A stretch of 64,000 bases of DNA from Anaerolinea sp. (GTDB lineage Bacteria > Chloroflexota > Dehalococcoidia > Tepidiformales > Tepidiformaceae). Position numbers and translations under genes: made by a program. Location: positions 1 through 64,000 of the forward strand of contig PNKC01000008.1 of NCBI GenBank assembly GCA_013822275.1, given 5' to 3'. The notes under the pieces were generated by a model, which did no database searches, was not told the DNA's origin, and saw nothing but the letters and a program-made list of their open reading frames with translations. Shown piece by piece: positions 8,332 through 18,894 of the stretch (within the stretch, counting starts at the first letter, position 1; every line of letters starts with the position of its first letter).

Positions 8332-8865
8332 ATGATCCCGTACGGGCTGTACGTCCTCGGCCACCGCAACGGTGACGACGTTGGCGCCGCGACGGTGAAC
8401 TGGTTGACGCAGTGTTCGTTCGAGCCGCCGCTCATCGCCGTGGGCGTGACGAAGGACAGCGGGGCGTACGCTGCGATCAAGGCGTCCGGCACGTTCGCGC
8501 TGTCGTTCCTGGAGTGCGGACAGAAGGACATCGCCTTCGCGTTCTTCGGCCCAACGAAGCTGGACGGCAACAGCGCGAACGGGCAGCCCTTCGAGACCGC
8601 GCAGACGGGCGCGCCCATCATCTCCGCCGCCCCGGCCCGGGTTGAGGCACGGGTGGTCAGCGAAGTGAATACCGGCGACCATTCGTGCGTGGTCGCGCAG
8701 GTGATTAACGCAGGCAGCAAGCGTGCCGCGGATGTCCTGACGCTGAAGGAGTGCGGCGTGAACTACGGGGGTAGTGGTCACTACGGGTCGCGGAAGATGT
8801 CGTGGGTGCCAATGCGCCGCCAGACGATGTGGCGCTCACCGGGCACCTCCGCGGCACTGTACTGA
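8332..8865 (+). CDS. Flavin reductase-like FMN-binding protein, apparently frameshifted at both ends
   Basis: The central part is a flavin reductase / split-barrel FMN-binding domain (MIPYGLYVLGHRNGDD, ATVNWLTQCSFEPPLIAVGV, GDHSCVVAQVINA, LTLKECGVNYGG). Relatives begin with a KKxxLRMIPYGLYVL stretch. Here AAKKSTLR is encoded upstream in a different frame and joins only if one base (C8331) is removed. At the 3' end the expected stop TAG at 8772 is missed because a G5 tract (8767-8771) shifts the frame, and the reading continues over the opposing toxin gene. Two indels suggest a pseudogene or assembly errors. Confidence 0.7.
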   Translation: MIPYGLYVLGHRNGDDVGAATVNWLTQCSFEPPLIAVGVTKDSGAYAAIKASGTFALSFLECGQKDIAFAFFGPTKLDGNSANGQPFETAQTGAPIISAAPARVEARVVSEVNTGDHSCVVAQVINAGSKRAADVLTLKECGVNYGGSGHYGSRKMSWVPMRRQTMWRSPGTSAALY

Positions 8866-9071
8866 AACGTCGCCCGCCCATCCGCGTCCCAGCTCAGCTC
8901 CCAGACGCCGGGATGCGACACGACCCGTTTCACGCGTAGTGCAGGACGAAAGGCGCCTGACCCGAGGTCGTCGACGAACCAACGCAGCGCTTCCTTGAAG
9001 TGACGCTGCTGCTCGGGGGTGAGGCGCCTGAACTCCCGAAGAAACCGCTCGTGCTCCTCGTGAGTGGGCAA
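8781..9071 (-). CDS. RelE-like type II toxin
   Basis: A 96-aa basic protein with RelE/HigB-like features: an N-terminal helical region (EHERFLREFRRLTPEQQ, HFKEALRWFVDDL), then beta strands ALRVKRVVSHPGVWELSW and IVWRRIGTHDIF, which resemble the R/H-rich catalytic face of mRNA-cleaving toxins. It starts five bases after the preceding gene, forming a typical antitoxin-toxin pair. Its stop lies six bases from the restored stop of the convergent flavin reductase, supporting the frameshift reading of that gene. The antitoxin-first order is visible; the activity is inferred. Confidence 0.7.
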   Translation of the reverse strand: MPTHEEHERFLREFRRLTPEQQRHFKEALRWFVDDLGSGAFRPALRVKRVVSHPGVWELSWDADGRATFQYSAAEVPGERHIVWRRIGTHDIFRDP

Positions 9072-9076
9072 TTGAA

Positions 9077-9388
9077 CTACGTTTCGCTTGGCAGGCTGTC
9101 GAGCAGATCAAGGAACTCGGCAGTGGTGTGCGACCCGACGAGGCCTTCGCGACTGAGTGGCGACGCGCGAGGATTCGGCCCATCGATTTCGATGTGACCG
9201 TCCGAAGAGAAGGTGACCGTGACGGCTTCGCCAGGTTCGCCGATCATCCCAACCAGGGAAGCAGGCACAAGAACGGACCCATCGTTGCGGACCGTCAGCT
9301 GCTTGCGAAGCACAGGATAGGGCCAGAGCTTCGGTTCGCTCTCGGTGGACGCTGGTTCAGATGACGGGCGGACACGCCGGATTGCCAT
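9077..9388 (-). CDS. Probable antitoxin partner of the RelE-like toxin
   Basis: A 103-aa protein with a central segment LTVRNDGSVLVPASLVGMIG that looks like an AbrB/SpoVT beta-hairpin, and an acidic helical tail (TTAEFLDLLDSLP) of the kind that wraps a toxin. It is called an antitoxin from its position five bases before a RelE-like gene. TAAACT lies seven bases before the ATG and overlaps the stop codon of the upstream radical SAM gene, so the pair has its own leaderless-type promoter. Confidence 0.55.
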   Translation of the reverse strand: MAIRRVRPSSEPASTESEPKLWPYPVLRKQLTVRNDGSVLVPASLVGMIGEPGEAVTVTFSSDGHIEIDGPNPRASPLSREGLVGSHTTAEFLDLLDSLPSET

Positions 9389-9398
9389 GGATGCCAGT

Positions 9399-11303
<1,905 letters not shown>

Positions 11304-11461
11304 GGCCGATCCTCCTTCGGCAGAGGCGAGGCTGCCGGCAGGCCGAAGATCCATGATAGGGGACGGCTGGCCACGGGTGAACGGATTGCATCATGCGGCA
11401 GGATGGCGGCGCGGGACTGGACTGTCGCGCGAGAGACCTGCCATGGCCGGCGCGGCTACTG

Positions 11462-11467
11462 TATCAT
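11462..11467 (+). promoter_or_regulatory. -10 element TATCAT of the restriction-modification operon
   Basis: TATCAT lies seven bases before the methylase ATG at 11475 (four before an in-frame GTG at 11472). No Shine-Dalgarno sequence is present, so the mRNA is probably leaderless. Confidence 0.55.
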
Positions 11468-11474
11468 TCGGGTG

Positions 11475-12446
11475 ATGACGCCCGCGCCGCGCAATCGCAC
11501 TATTGGTCTGACCGATGACGAGCTGCGCGAGTACCAGAAACGGCTGACAACAATAGGCGGCCCGCAGTCGCTATCGGCTGTCGTTGATCGTGTAATCCAT
11601 GGCGACACTACCGGGCTGGTCGACTTCCTTCCCGATCGTTGCGTCGATCTGTTGTTCCTTGACCCTCCGTACAACCTCACCAAGGAGTTTGGTGACCTCA
11701 GGTTCAACAAGACGACCAGTTCCGCGTACGCGGGTTGGGTTGACTCCTGGCTGGCCCCGCTCGTCCGAGTCCTGAAGCCGGGTGCATCGATCTACATCTG
11801 TGGAGATTGGCGGTCATCCTCTGCCATCCAGTCCGCGGCCGAGCGCCATTTCACCGTCCGCTCGCGCATCACGTGGGAGCGGGAGAAAGGGCGTGGCGCG
11901 AAGGCGAATTGGAAGAATGCGTCCGAGGATCTCTGGTTCTGCACGATGGGCGACAGCTACACGTTTAACGTGGATCAGGTGAGGCTGCGCAGGAAAGTGC
12001 TGGCGCCGTACGTCGATGCCACGGGAAAGCCCAAGGACTGGACGGACGGCGCCGCAGGACGGTATCGCGACACGGGCCCATCGAATCTATGGACAGACCT
12101 CAGCGTGCCGTTCTGGTCCATGCCGGAAAACACCGAGCATCCGACGCAGAAGCCAGAGAAGCTCCTTGCGAGGATCGTGTTGGCGAGCAGCAATGCTGGC
12201 GACGTGGTATTGGATCCGTTTCTCGGCTCGGGAACGGCGGCCGCCGTTGCGAAGAAGCTGCGCCGCCGGTTTATCGGCATCGAGTCGAACCTGCGGTTTG
12301 CGTGCCTCGCCCAAAAGCGCGTCGAGCTCGCCGAAGTGGGAGGGGCGATTCAGGGGTTGGTGGATGGCGTGTTCTGGGAGCGGAACTCGGCGCCACCGCC
12401 CAAAGTCCGGTCCGCGCGCTCCGACCAGAACCGGCTTCTCGATTGA
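11475..12446 (+). CDS. Site-specific DNA methyltransferase (beta-class, DPPY)
   Basis: A 323-aa amino-methyltransferase. Catalytic motif IV is FLDPPYNLTKEFGD near the N-terminus, and the SAM-binding motif I, DPFLGSGTAAAVAKKL, follows near the C-terminus; this DPPY-before-FxGxG order defines the beta class. The target-recognition region lies between them. The downstream gene overlaps by four bases and has a nuclease-like motif, so the methylase probably protects the host from that enzyme. Whether the product is N4-methylcytosine or N6-methyladenine, and the site recognised, cannot be read from the sequence. Confidence 0.92.
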   Translation: MTPAPRNRTIGLTDDELREYQKRLTTIGGPQSLSAVVDRVIHGDTTGLVDFLPDRCVDLLFLDPPYNLTKEFGDLRFNKTTSSAYAGWVDSWLAPLVRVLKPGASIYICGDWRSSSAIQSAAERHFTVRSRITWEREKGRGAKANWKNASEDLWFCTMGDSYTFNVDQVRLRRKVLAPYVDATGKPKDWTDGAAGRYRDTGPSNLWTDLSVPFWSMPENTEHPTQKPEKLLARIVLASSNAGDVVLDPFLGSGTAAAVAKKLRRRFIGIESNLRFACLAQKRVELAEVGGAIQGLVDGVFWERNSAPPPKVRSARSDQNRLLD

Positions 12447-13093
12447 CGGAGCTTCTCAGACCGAACAGGTTGGCCGAGCTCGAGGGCCAGATCCTCTCGC
12501 ACTTGCGCACCAGTGCTCCCGAATTCCTGACGGCCAGCACGGCGCGGAGCACGCGGGCGGCCGGAGATGCTATCGAGGACATCGTCTGTAAGGCTTTGCC
12601 AGACTTGCTGGGCGACATTACGGGCGCGTGGGTGAAGGACCTTTCGCGCCGGGCGATGGCCGACGCCCGCATCCAAACCGCCAGCGGATCGGTCTATGAC
12701 ATCGATGTCAAGACTCATCGCGTCGGCACCGGGTTCAGCATGTCGAACCTCATCTCATGGCGACGGCTCGCGCAGTTCTACGAGCGGCCCGAGAACACGT
12801 TCTTGATCGTGCTCATCTCGTACGAGGTCGAAGGACACGAGGTCACGTTCGAATCCTGCCGCGCGTTCCCGATCGAATGGTTGTCCTGGGAGTCGCTTTC
12901 GTTGGGACTGCTGGGATGGGGTCAGATTCAATTCACCGATACCCGGTCATACAAGGTCGTCGAAGAGTACTCCCGCGCAGCGTGGATGACAGAGTTGTGT
13001 GACCGGCTGCTCGCGTTCTACCCCAACGAAATCGCAAAGATTCAAGACCGGATCGCCTTCGTCCGAAGGACCAGGGAACGCTGGACAACGTAA
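12443..13093 (+). CDS. Probable type II restriction endonuclease
   Basis: A 216-aa protein. The TTG start at 12443 overlaps the TGA of the methylase (TTGA), so translation is probably coupled; the frame is open further upstream but only inside the methylase gene. A PD-(D/E)xK-like core is visible as VYDIDVKTHRVG (D-x-D-x-K), preceded by acidic residues in AIEDIVCKALPDLLG that could complete the metal site, and followed by strands FLIVLISYEV. I do not recognise the subfamily. The assignment rests on the nuclease motif and tight coupling to a DNA methylase. Confidence 0.72.
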   Translation: MTELLRPNRLAELEGQILSHLRTSAPEFLTASTARSTRAAGDAIEDIVCKALPDLLGDITGAWVKDLSRRAMADARIQTASGSVYDIDVKTHRVGTGFSMSNLISWRRLAQFYERPENTFLIVLISYEVEGHEVTFESCRAFPIEWLSWESLSLGLLGWGQIQFTDTRSYKVVEEYSRAAWMTELCDRLLAFYPNEIAKIQDRIAFVRRTRERWTT

Positions 13094-13152
13094 GGCCGCT
13101 GCCTGCCAGCCGGATCGTGTAGCATCGCCCCAACTCACCGCCGGAGCGCGCC

Positions 13153-14016
13153 ATGCAAGTTGCCATCCAGACCCGCGAGATCGCCGCCAACGGCTTTGTC
13201 TTTCGCTGCCGGGAGGCGGGCAAACCAGGCGGCACGCCGGTTATCCTCCTCCACGGCTTCCCCGAGACATCGCATATGTGGCTGCCGCTCATGCCGGTGC
13301 TGGCTGACGGGGGTTACCGTGTGCTCGCCCCGGACCAGCGCGGCTATAGCCCGGGCGCCCGGCCCGAGGGCATCGATAACTATACCTACGCCACGATCGC
13401 TTCGGATGTGATTGCGCTGGCGGATGCGGTTGGGTTCGGCCGTTTCCACCTGGTTGGACACGACTGGGGCGCCGGGGCCGGTTGGGCAGTTGTGGCGCAG
13501 TATCCAGAGCGGGTCATCAGCTACGTGGCCCTGTCCGTGCCCCATGTCGGCGCGTTTGGGCGGGCAATCCGCGAAGACGCCGACCAGGCGAAGCGCAGCA
13601 CCTACATCACCTTCTTCCAGGAGCCGGGTGTTGCCGAGGCAGCCCTTTCGGCGGACGGCTTCGCCGGGCTGAAGAATGTCTGGAGCCAATCGTCCGAGGA
13701 GGAGAAGGCCGAGTACCTTGCCGTGTTCTCGCAACCGGGGGCGCTGACAGGCGCGCTGAACTGGTATCGCGGTAGCCGCGGCATAGACCCCGAAGCGGAC
13801 GCCACGCGTTTCGGTGACGTGTATACGCCGACTTTGCTCATCTGGGGAAACCAGGACACTGCCATCGGCCGCAAGGGCGTTGAGGACGCGGCGGCGTTCA
13901 TGAAGGGCCCATACCGCTTCGTCGAGATGGACGCTGGGCACTGGCTCATCCAGGAGAAGACGGCTGAGGTGACCGCTGAGATTCTCGCGCACCTGAAAGC
14001 GAACGCGGCGAGCTGA
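13153..14016 (+). CDS. Alpha/beta hydrolase, epoxide hydrolase / haloalkane dehalogenase type
   Basis: A 287-aa alpha/beta-hydrolase. The oxyanion segment is LLHGFPETSHMW, the DQRGYSPGA motif is typical of epoxide hydrolases, and the nucleophile elbow is GHDWGAG with aspartate D104 instead of serine. The acid is likely in WGNQDTAIG and the base histidine in DAGHWLIQEK. An Asp nucleophile points to epoxide hydrolysis or dehalogenation rather than ester hydrolysis. CCGGAG precedes the ATG. It is not in an obvious operon with the restriction genes before it or the peptidase after it. Confidence 0.9.
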   Translation: MQVAIQTREIAANGFVFRCREAGKPGGTPVILLHGFPETSHMWLPLMPVLADGGYRVLAPDQRGYSPGARPEGIDNYTYATIASDVIALADAVGFGRFHLVGHDWGAGAGWAVVAQYPERVISYVALSVPHVGAFGRAIREDADQAKRSTYITFFQEPGVAEAALSADGFAGLKNVWSQSSEEEKAEYLAVFSQPGALTGALNWYRGSRGIDPEADATRFGDVYTPTLLIWGNQDTAIGRKGVEDAAAFMKGPYRFVEMDAGHWLIQEKTAEVTAEILAHLKANAAS

Positions 14017-14059
14017 TTCGCCCGCATCACACGCACGTTTGAACACTCGGAGGGACCGC

Positions 14060-16039
14060 ATGGCGGGGACGCTTGACCTTGTCGATTTCGCTTCACTGAC
14101 GCCCGAGCAGGTAGCTGCCGGCTGCGAAGCAGCAATGCGCGACTGCGACGCCGCGGTCGATAGCATCGTCGCCATCCCGCACGACCAGCGGACGTTCGCG
14201 AACACGCTGCTCGCGCTCGAATCTGCGACGGACCACCTGGCCGCCGCGCAGGGCCAGTTCGGCTTCATGGCCTATGTGAGTGCCGATGATGCCCTGCGCA
14301 CGGCGGCGCGGGAATGGGACGAGAAGCTCGACAAGTACGCTGTAGGCCTCTCCTTCCGCGAAGACCTGTACGCGGCCGTGCAGACCTTTTCCGCGACCCC
14401 GGACTCCAGGGCGCTGAGCGGCGAGGACGCCCGCCTGCTCGAACACGAGTTGCGCGACTACCGCCGCAACGGTTTCGAACTTGCGCCGGAGGAGCGCGCG
14501 AAGGTGCGGGGGCTTTTCGACAAGCTGGTTGAACTGGACGTCCAGTTCCGCAAGACCATCGACGAGTGGGATGACGGCATCGAGGTCCGGCGGGAAGACC
14601 TGGAAGGACTGCCGGAAAGCTACGTCGCAAACCTGAAGACGGTCGAAGCGGGCGGCGAGACGAAGTACCGCGTCTCCCTGGACTACCCCGAGTTGCATCC
14701 ATTCATGGCGAATGCGGTCAGTACCGACCTGCGGCGGCAGCTGTTCGAAAAAGAACAGTGCAAGGGCGGGCCGGGCAACGTGAAGGTGCTGGAGGAGGCG
14801 CTGCGCGCGCGAGCCGAAGCCGCCCGGCTGCTCGGGTATGACTCCTGGGCCGCCTACAAGACCGAGGTGCGGATGGCCAAGCGGCGCGAGACTGTGGACT
14901 CGTTCCTGGCTGACCTGCGCGAGCGCGTGGCCGTCAAGGCGGCGCGGGACATGGAAGAGATGAAGGCCCTCGCGCGCGAACGGACAGGTTCGGATGCGGT
15001 CAATATCTGGGACTGGCGCTACTGGAACAACGAGTCGCTGAAGAGCCGCTACGCCATCAACGAGTTCGAGGTGGCCCAATATTTCCCGCTCGACGCCTGC
15101 ATCGAAGGGCTGTTCAAGGTGACGCAGTCCATGCTTGGTGTGCGCTACGAATCCGCGCCTTCGGCTCCTCGCTGGCACCCCGACGTGCAGGCGTTCGACG
15201 TCTTCGACGAGGGCGGGAGCCAGCCGTTCGCGCGGTTTTACATGGATCTGTTTCCGCGGCCGAACAAGTACGGCCATGCGGCGGCATTCACCCTTCAGCG
15301 AGGGCGCGCACTGCCGGACGGGAGCTATCAGAAGCCGGTGAGCGCCATTGTGGCGAACTTCACCAAGCCGGGCGTGGACCAGCCGTCTCTGCTGCGGCAC
15401 AGCGAGGTGGTGACCTTCTTCCACGAGTTCGGCCACATCCTCCACCAGACGCTCACGCGGGCACGCCGGGCGCGGTTCAGCGGCACGGCGACGGAGCGCG
15501 ACTTCGTCGAGGCGCCCTCGCAGATGCTGGAGCACTGGGTTTGGGAGCCGGCGGTGCTGGGCAGCTTCTCCCGCCACCACGAGACCGGCGAATCGCTGCC
15601 GAAGACCCTGTTGGATTCGATGATTGCCGCCAAGAACCTGAACTCAGGCGTGCTTACCTTGCGGCAGTTGTTCTTTGCGACGCTGGACTTCACATACCAC
15701 TCGCCCGGGTTCCACGGAGATACCACGCGCTCGGTGGAGGAACTGCACGCGATTACCGGCTTTCCGTACCACCGGGGCACGCACTTCCAGTCGGGCTTCG
15801 GGCATCTGTTCGGCTACGACGCGGGCTACTACGGCTACCTCTGGTCCCACGTTTTCGGGGACGACATGTACACACGATTTGAGTCTGCTGGGCCATTGGA
15901 CCCGGCTACCGGGCGGCACTACCGGGCGGCCATCCTCGAACGCGGTGGCTCGGTTGATGGCGACGAACTGGTGCGCAGCTTCCTTGGCCGCGAACCGAAC
16001 AACGAGGCGTTCCTCCGCGGCCTCGGGTTGGAAGGCTAA
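14060..16039 (+). CDS. M3 family zinc oligopeptidase (thimet/oligopeptidase A-like)
   Basis: A 659-aa metallopeptidase, close to the usual 650-700 of the M3A family. The zinc site is FFHEFGHILHQ (H455, E456, H459), and the third ligand is expected about 25 residues on, in the VEAPSQMLEHW region. The C-terminal FQSGFGHLFGYDAGYYGYLW segment is a conserved M3 substrate-binding signature. No signal peptide is present, so it is probably cytoplasmic and degrades short peptides. The start at 14060 has GGAGG seven bases upstream. Its 3' end overlaps the convergent ferric-reductase-like gene by four bases. Confidence 0.93.
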   Translation: MAGTLDLVDFASLTPEQVAAGCEAAMRDCDAAVDSIVAIPHDQRTFANTLLALESATDHLAAAQGQFGFMAYVSADDALRTAAREWDEKLDKYAVGLSFREDLYAAVQTFSATPDSRALSGEDARLLEHELRDYRRNGFELAPEERAKVRGLFDKLVELDVQFRKTIDEWDDGIEVRREDLEGLPESYVANLKTVEAGGETKYRVSLDYPELHPFMANAVSTDLRRQLFEKEQCKGGPGNVKVLEEALRARAEAARLLGYDSWAAYKTEVRMAKRRETVDSFLADLRERVAVKAARDMEEMKALARERTGSDAVNIWDWRYWNNESLKSRYAINEFEVAQYFPLDACIEGLFKVTQSMLGVRYESAPSAPRWHPDVQAFDVFDEGGSQPFARFYMDLFPRPNKYGHAAAFTLQRGRALPDGSYQKPVSAIVANFTKPGVDQPSLLRHSEVVTFFHEFGHILHQTLTRARRARFSGTATERDFVEAPSQMLEHWVWEPAVLGSFSRHHETGESLPKTLLDSMIAAKNLNSGVLTLRQLFFATLDFTYHSPGFHGDTTRSVEELHAITGFPYHRGTHFQSGFGHLFGYDAGYYGYLWSHVFGDDMYTRFESAGPLDPATGRHYRAAILERGGSVDGDELVRSFLGREPNNEAFLRGLGLEG

Positions 16040-16674
16040 CGAACCGGGCTGGACGCTTCGCCCGCCGCGACCCAGCCCCGGCCAAGGACTCGCCCGAAGA
16101 GCACCGCGGCGGTGGCGGCGGCCGTGGCTGCGTAGATCGTGAGCGCCGCCGTGCTGGAGGTGTCCGTGCCCGCGGTGATGCCGTGCACCAGCGCCGCCAG
16201 GTAGCACGGGAACGCGAGGTAGTGCAGGGCGCGCCATTTCGCATACGGTATGCGGCCGGCCACGGCTGTGCTCCCCAGCGTGACGAGCAGCAGCCAGAGC
16301 CCAATCGTGCCGATGCCTACCTGGATCGGCCGGTAGCCGGAGGTGAACGGGAGCACGGCATCGACGGGCGAGAAGTGCACGACCGGGTCCATGAGCAGCG
16401 CGGCGACGTGGCCGGCGACGAACGACAGGGCCAGCGTGGAGCAGATGCGGTGCGCTTCGAGGAAAAGCGTCAGCGGCCCGCCGCCGGGCCGGAGGCGGAA
16501 GTGCACCCCGATGCCGAGGACCGTGGACGCCCAGAGGAGCAGGTAACCGGCAAAGCCGGCGGCGCGGGCCGCGTCCCATGTCGCGGTGCCCGTATCCGGG
16601 TCCTGCGTGACCCGCCCGTAGGCGATGCCCGCCACTAGCCCCGCGGCGAGCAACGCGCAGACTCGCCAGCTCAT
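16036..16674 (-). CDS. Ferric reductase-like transmembrane protein
   Basis: A 212-aa integral membrane protein with about six helices and paired histidines spaced for heme b binding: FLEAHRICSTLALSFVAGH and WRALHYLAFPCYLAALVHG. This is the ferric reductase-like transmembrane domain (PF01794 type, as in MsrQ and NADPH oxidase cores) without a fused flavin domain. The start at 16674 lies one base after the stop of the proline-rich gene upstream, so the two are co-translated. The electron donor and acceptor are unknown; no MsrP or FAD-domain gene lies nearby. Confidence 0.78.
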   Translation of the reverse strand: MSWRVCALLAAGLVAGIAYGRVTQDPDTGTATWDAARAAGFAGYLLLWASTVLGIGVHFRLRPGGGPLTLFLEAHRICSTLALSFVAGHVAALLMDPVVHFSPVDAVLPFTSGYRPIQVGIGTIGLWLLLVTLGSTAVAGRIPYAKWRALHYLAFPCYLAALVHGITAGTDTSSTAALTIYAATAAATAAVLFGRVLGRGWVAAGEASSPVR

Positions 16675-16675
16675 C

Positions 16676-17071
16676 TCACGAGCCTCGCGACCGTTTCTTC
16701 GTGACCGGCGTTGATGGCGGCTTCGGCATCGCGCCGGCAACGCTCGTGGCGGGCGAAGGTTGCGCTGGGATCGGGGCCGCTGGCACCGGGGTGCGCGTTG
16801 GTGCAGCCGGGACGGCGGTCGGTGGCGGGGGAGGATTGGCCGTCGCCGGGTCCGCCGGCGTGCTCGTGACGGCCGCTTTCATGGGCGAAGGCGTGGCGGT
16901 TGGCACTTCCTCGGCCAGCGCGGCCGCAACTTGCGCCGAGTCAATCACTGGCTCGTGGGCGCGCGCGAAGCCGAACCAGGCGAGGCCGAACCCGCAGGTC
17001 GCCAGCCCCGCAATCAACAGCTTCAACTCGGTGTGCCGTTCGCGTGAGAAGCCACGGCGGTTGCTGGTCAT
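16676..17071 (-). CDS. Membrane-anchored Pro/Thr/Ala-rich protein
   Basis: A 131-aa protein with a short basic N-terminus, one transmembrane segment (LKLLIAGLATCGFGLAWFGF) and then an exported low-complexity tail of Pro, Ala and Thr (TPTAVPAAPT-like repeats) ending in a basic KKRSRGS. The start at 17071 follows GAGGTGAC. It is directly upstream of and coupled to the ferric-reductase-like protein, suggesting a partner or cell-surface spacer. I recognise no domain, and the tail alone gives no function. Confidence 0.6.
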   Translation of the reverse strand: MTSNRRGFSRERHTELKLLIAGLATCGFGLAWFGFARAHEPVIDSAQVAAALAEEVPTATPSPMKAAVTSTPADPATANPPPPPTAVPAAPTRTPVPAAPIPAQPSPATSVAGAMPKPPSTPVTKKRSRGS

Positions 17072-17275
17072 GTCACCTCGTACATCGGCAATGGCACGCG
17101 CGCGCCGCAAGGTGGCGCGCTCTGCACGACAGAGCGTAAGGCAGCCGATACTCTTCCCGTTACCCTCTCGGCAGGCATCTTTTCCGTGAACGGCGGTGGG
17201 AAGCGTCACTTTTCCCGGAGGGCGCGCCATACGATGCGTGAGGGGCCGCATGACGGCCTGATCTGGAGTTTGCAG

Positions 17276-18883
17276 ATGGAAGACTCACAACCTCCTGGAC
17301 TCCGGCAAGAGTGGCTGGCCCGCCGCTCCACCCGGAGGGCGTTGCTCGCCGGCGGCGCTGCTGTCGCGGCGGCGGGCACAGCGGCGGTGGTGGTGGGGGT
17401 CGCCGCTCGTGACACGAGTCCCGCTGGCGCCACCGCTACCCCTGCCGGAGGCCCGGCCAGCCAGGCAGCCACGCAGGCCGCGGCGGAGACGCCGAGACTG
17501 GCCCGGGTCATGCCCGAGCCCCGCCGGAGAGCCGCCCACCTCCTTCGGCGAGCTGGCTTTGGTGGGACGGCCGCCCAGATTGACGAGTTCGCGGGCCTCA
17601 GCCGTGAAGACGCCGCGGACCGCCTCCTCAACTACGAAACGATCGACAACTCCGCCCTGGATGCGCGCCTTGCCGCCGCAACCTTTGACCCAATCCGGCC
17701 GGGTGACAACGTGCGCTGGTGGTATACCCGCCTGCTCTACACCGCGCGGCCGCTGGAGGAGCGGATGACGTTCCTCTGGCACGGGCTGTTGACGAGCCAG
17801 GTGAGCAAGATCGGGCCGCAGCGGTCGAAACTCATGCTCGCCCAAAACCAGCTCTTCCGGACTCACGCCCTGGGCAAGTTCGACGACCTCCTCCAGGCAG
17901 TCAGCAAAGACCCGGCGATGCTGGTCTACCTTGACACCGTTGACAGCACGAAGGAGCACCCAAACGAGAACTACGCCCGCGAACTGATGGAGCTGTTTTC
18001 CATGGGCGTTGGCAACTACACGGAGGACGATATCCGCGAGGCGGCGCGGGCGTTTACTGGCTGGCGCATCACCAACCCCGATCGCCCGGCGCGCCCCGTC
18101 GAGGGGTTGAGCGAAGAGGAGCGGCGCAAGTTGCTGGACGAGGTATGGCGGAGCTACGAACCGAAGTTCATCGTCAACCAGCGGCTACACGATTCGGGCT
18201 CGAAGACGTTCCTCGGGCGCACGGGCAACTTCGGCGGCGAGGAGATCGTCTCGATCATCCTTGAACAGCCGGCGACGGGCCGGTACATCACCGCTCGCCT
18301 GTTCTCCGAATTCGCCTACCCGGACCCGGACCAGGAGACCGTCGACCGCCTGGTGAAGGTGTGGGACGAGTCCGCCCACAGCATCAAGGCGGTGGTCAGG
18401 GAGATCCTGACGTCGGACGAGTTCTACTCAGAGCGCGCCTATCGCTCCCTCGTCCGCTGCCCGGTCACCTTCCTCGTGAATGCGGTCCGCGGACTGGAGA
18501 TCGGCGATGACCTGCGTCCGAACATGTTCAACGACAAGTACATCAAAGGCATGGACCAGGTGCTCTTCGAGCCGCCGAACGTGGCGGGCTGGCCGGGCCG
18601 TGCCACGTGGCTTTCTTCCGGCACGTTCTTCGCGCGGGTCAACTTCCTGGACCAGTTCCTGATGGGCCAACGCGCCCGGCCGCTGCGCCTCCCCGCGTTG
18701 GATGGCGCGACCACGCCCGAGACGCTCGTCGACCGCGCGCTTTCGATCTTCGTGGACGGCAACGTCCCGGCCGCTTCCCGCCAGTCGATCATCGACTACG
18801 CGGCCACCCTCTCGAACCCTCAACAGCGAGCCTCGGCAGTCGCCTACCTCGCGCTCGCCAGTCCCGAATACCAGCTCATCTAG
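17276..18883 (+). CDS. DUF1800 family protein with Tat signal
   Basis: A 535-aa DUF1800 protein. The N-terminus carries a twin-arginine signal (ARRSTRRALLAGGAAVAAAG), so it is probably exported folded. Family segments include AAHLLRRAGFGGT, LWHGLLTSQVSKI, HPNENYARELMELFSMG, AARAFTGWRI and FEPPNVAGWPG. The start at 17276 has GGAG seven bases upstream, placing the signal at the N-terminus. It is followed 11 bases on by a DUF1501 protein, the widespread pairing for this family. The function is uncharacterised; related pairs are common in polysaccharide-degrading and marine bacteria. Confidence 0.9.
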   Translation: MEDSQPPGLRQEWLARRSTRRALLAGGAAVAAAGTAAVVVGVAARDTSPAGATATPAGGPASQAATQAAAETPRLARVMPEPRRRAAHLLRRAGFGGTAAQIDEFAGLSREDAADRLLNYETIDNSALDARLAAATFDPIRPGDNVRWWYTRLLYTARPLEERMTFLWHGLLTSQVSKIGPQRSKLMLAQNQLFRTHALGKFDDLLQAVSKDPAMLVYLDTVDSTKEHPNENYARELMELFSMGVGNYTEDDIREAARAFTGWRITNPDRPARPVEGLSEEERRKLLDEVWRSYEPKFIVNQRLHDSGSKTFLGRTGNFGGEEIVSIILEQPATGRYITARLFSEFAYPDPDQETVDRLVKVWDESAHSIKAVVREILTSDEFYSERAYRSLVRCPVTFLVNAVRGLEIGDDLRPNMFNDKYIKGMDQVLFEPPNVAGWPGRATWLSSGTFFARVNFLDQFLMGQRARPLRLPALDGATTPETLVDRALSIFVDGNVPAASRQSIIDYAATLSNPQQRASAVAYLALASPEYQLI

Positions 18884-18894
18884 GAGTGATTCCC

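Noticed and set aside
14093-15580. 495-codon minus-strand frame
   Set aside because: Antisense to the M3 peptidase, which has a full set of motifs.
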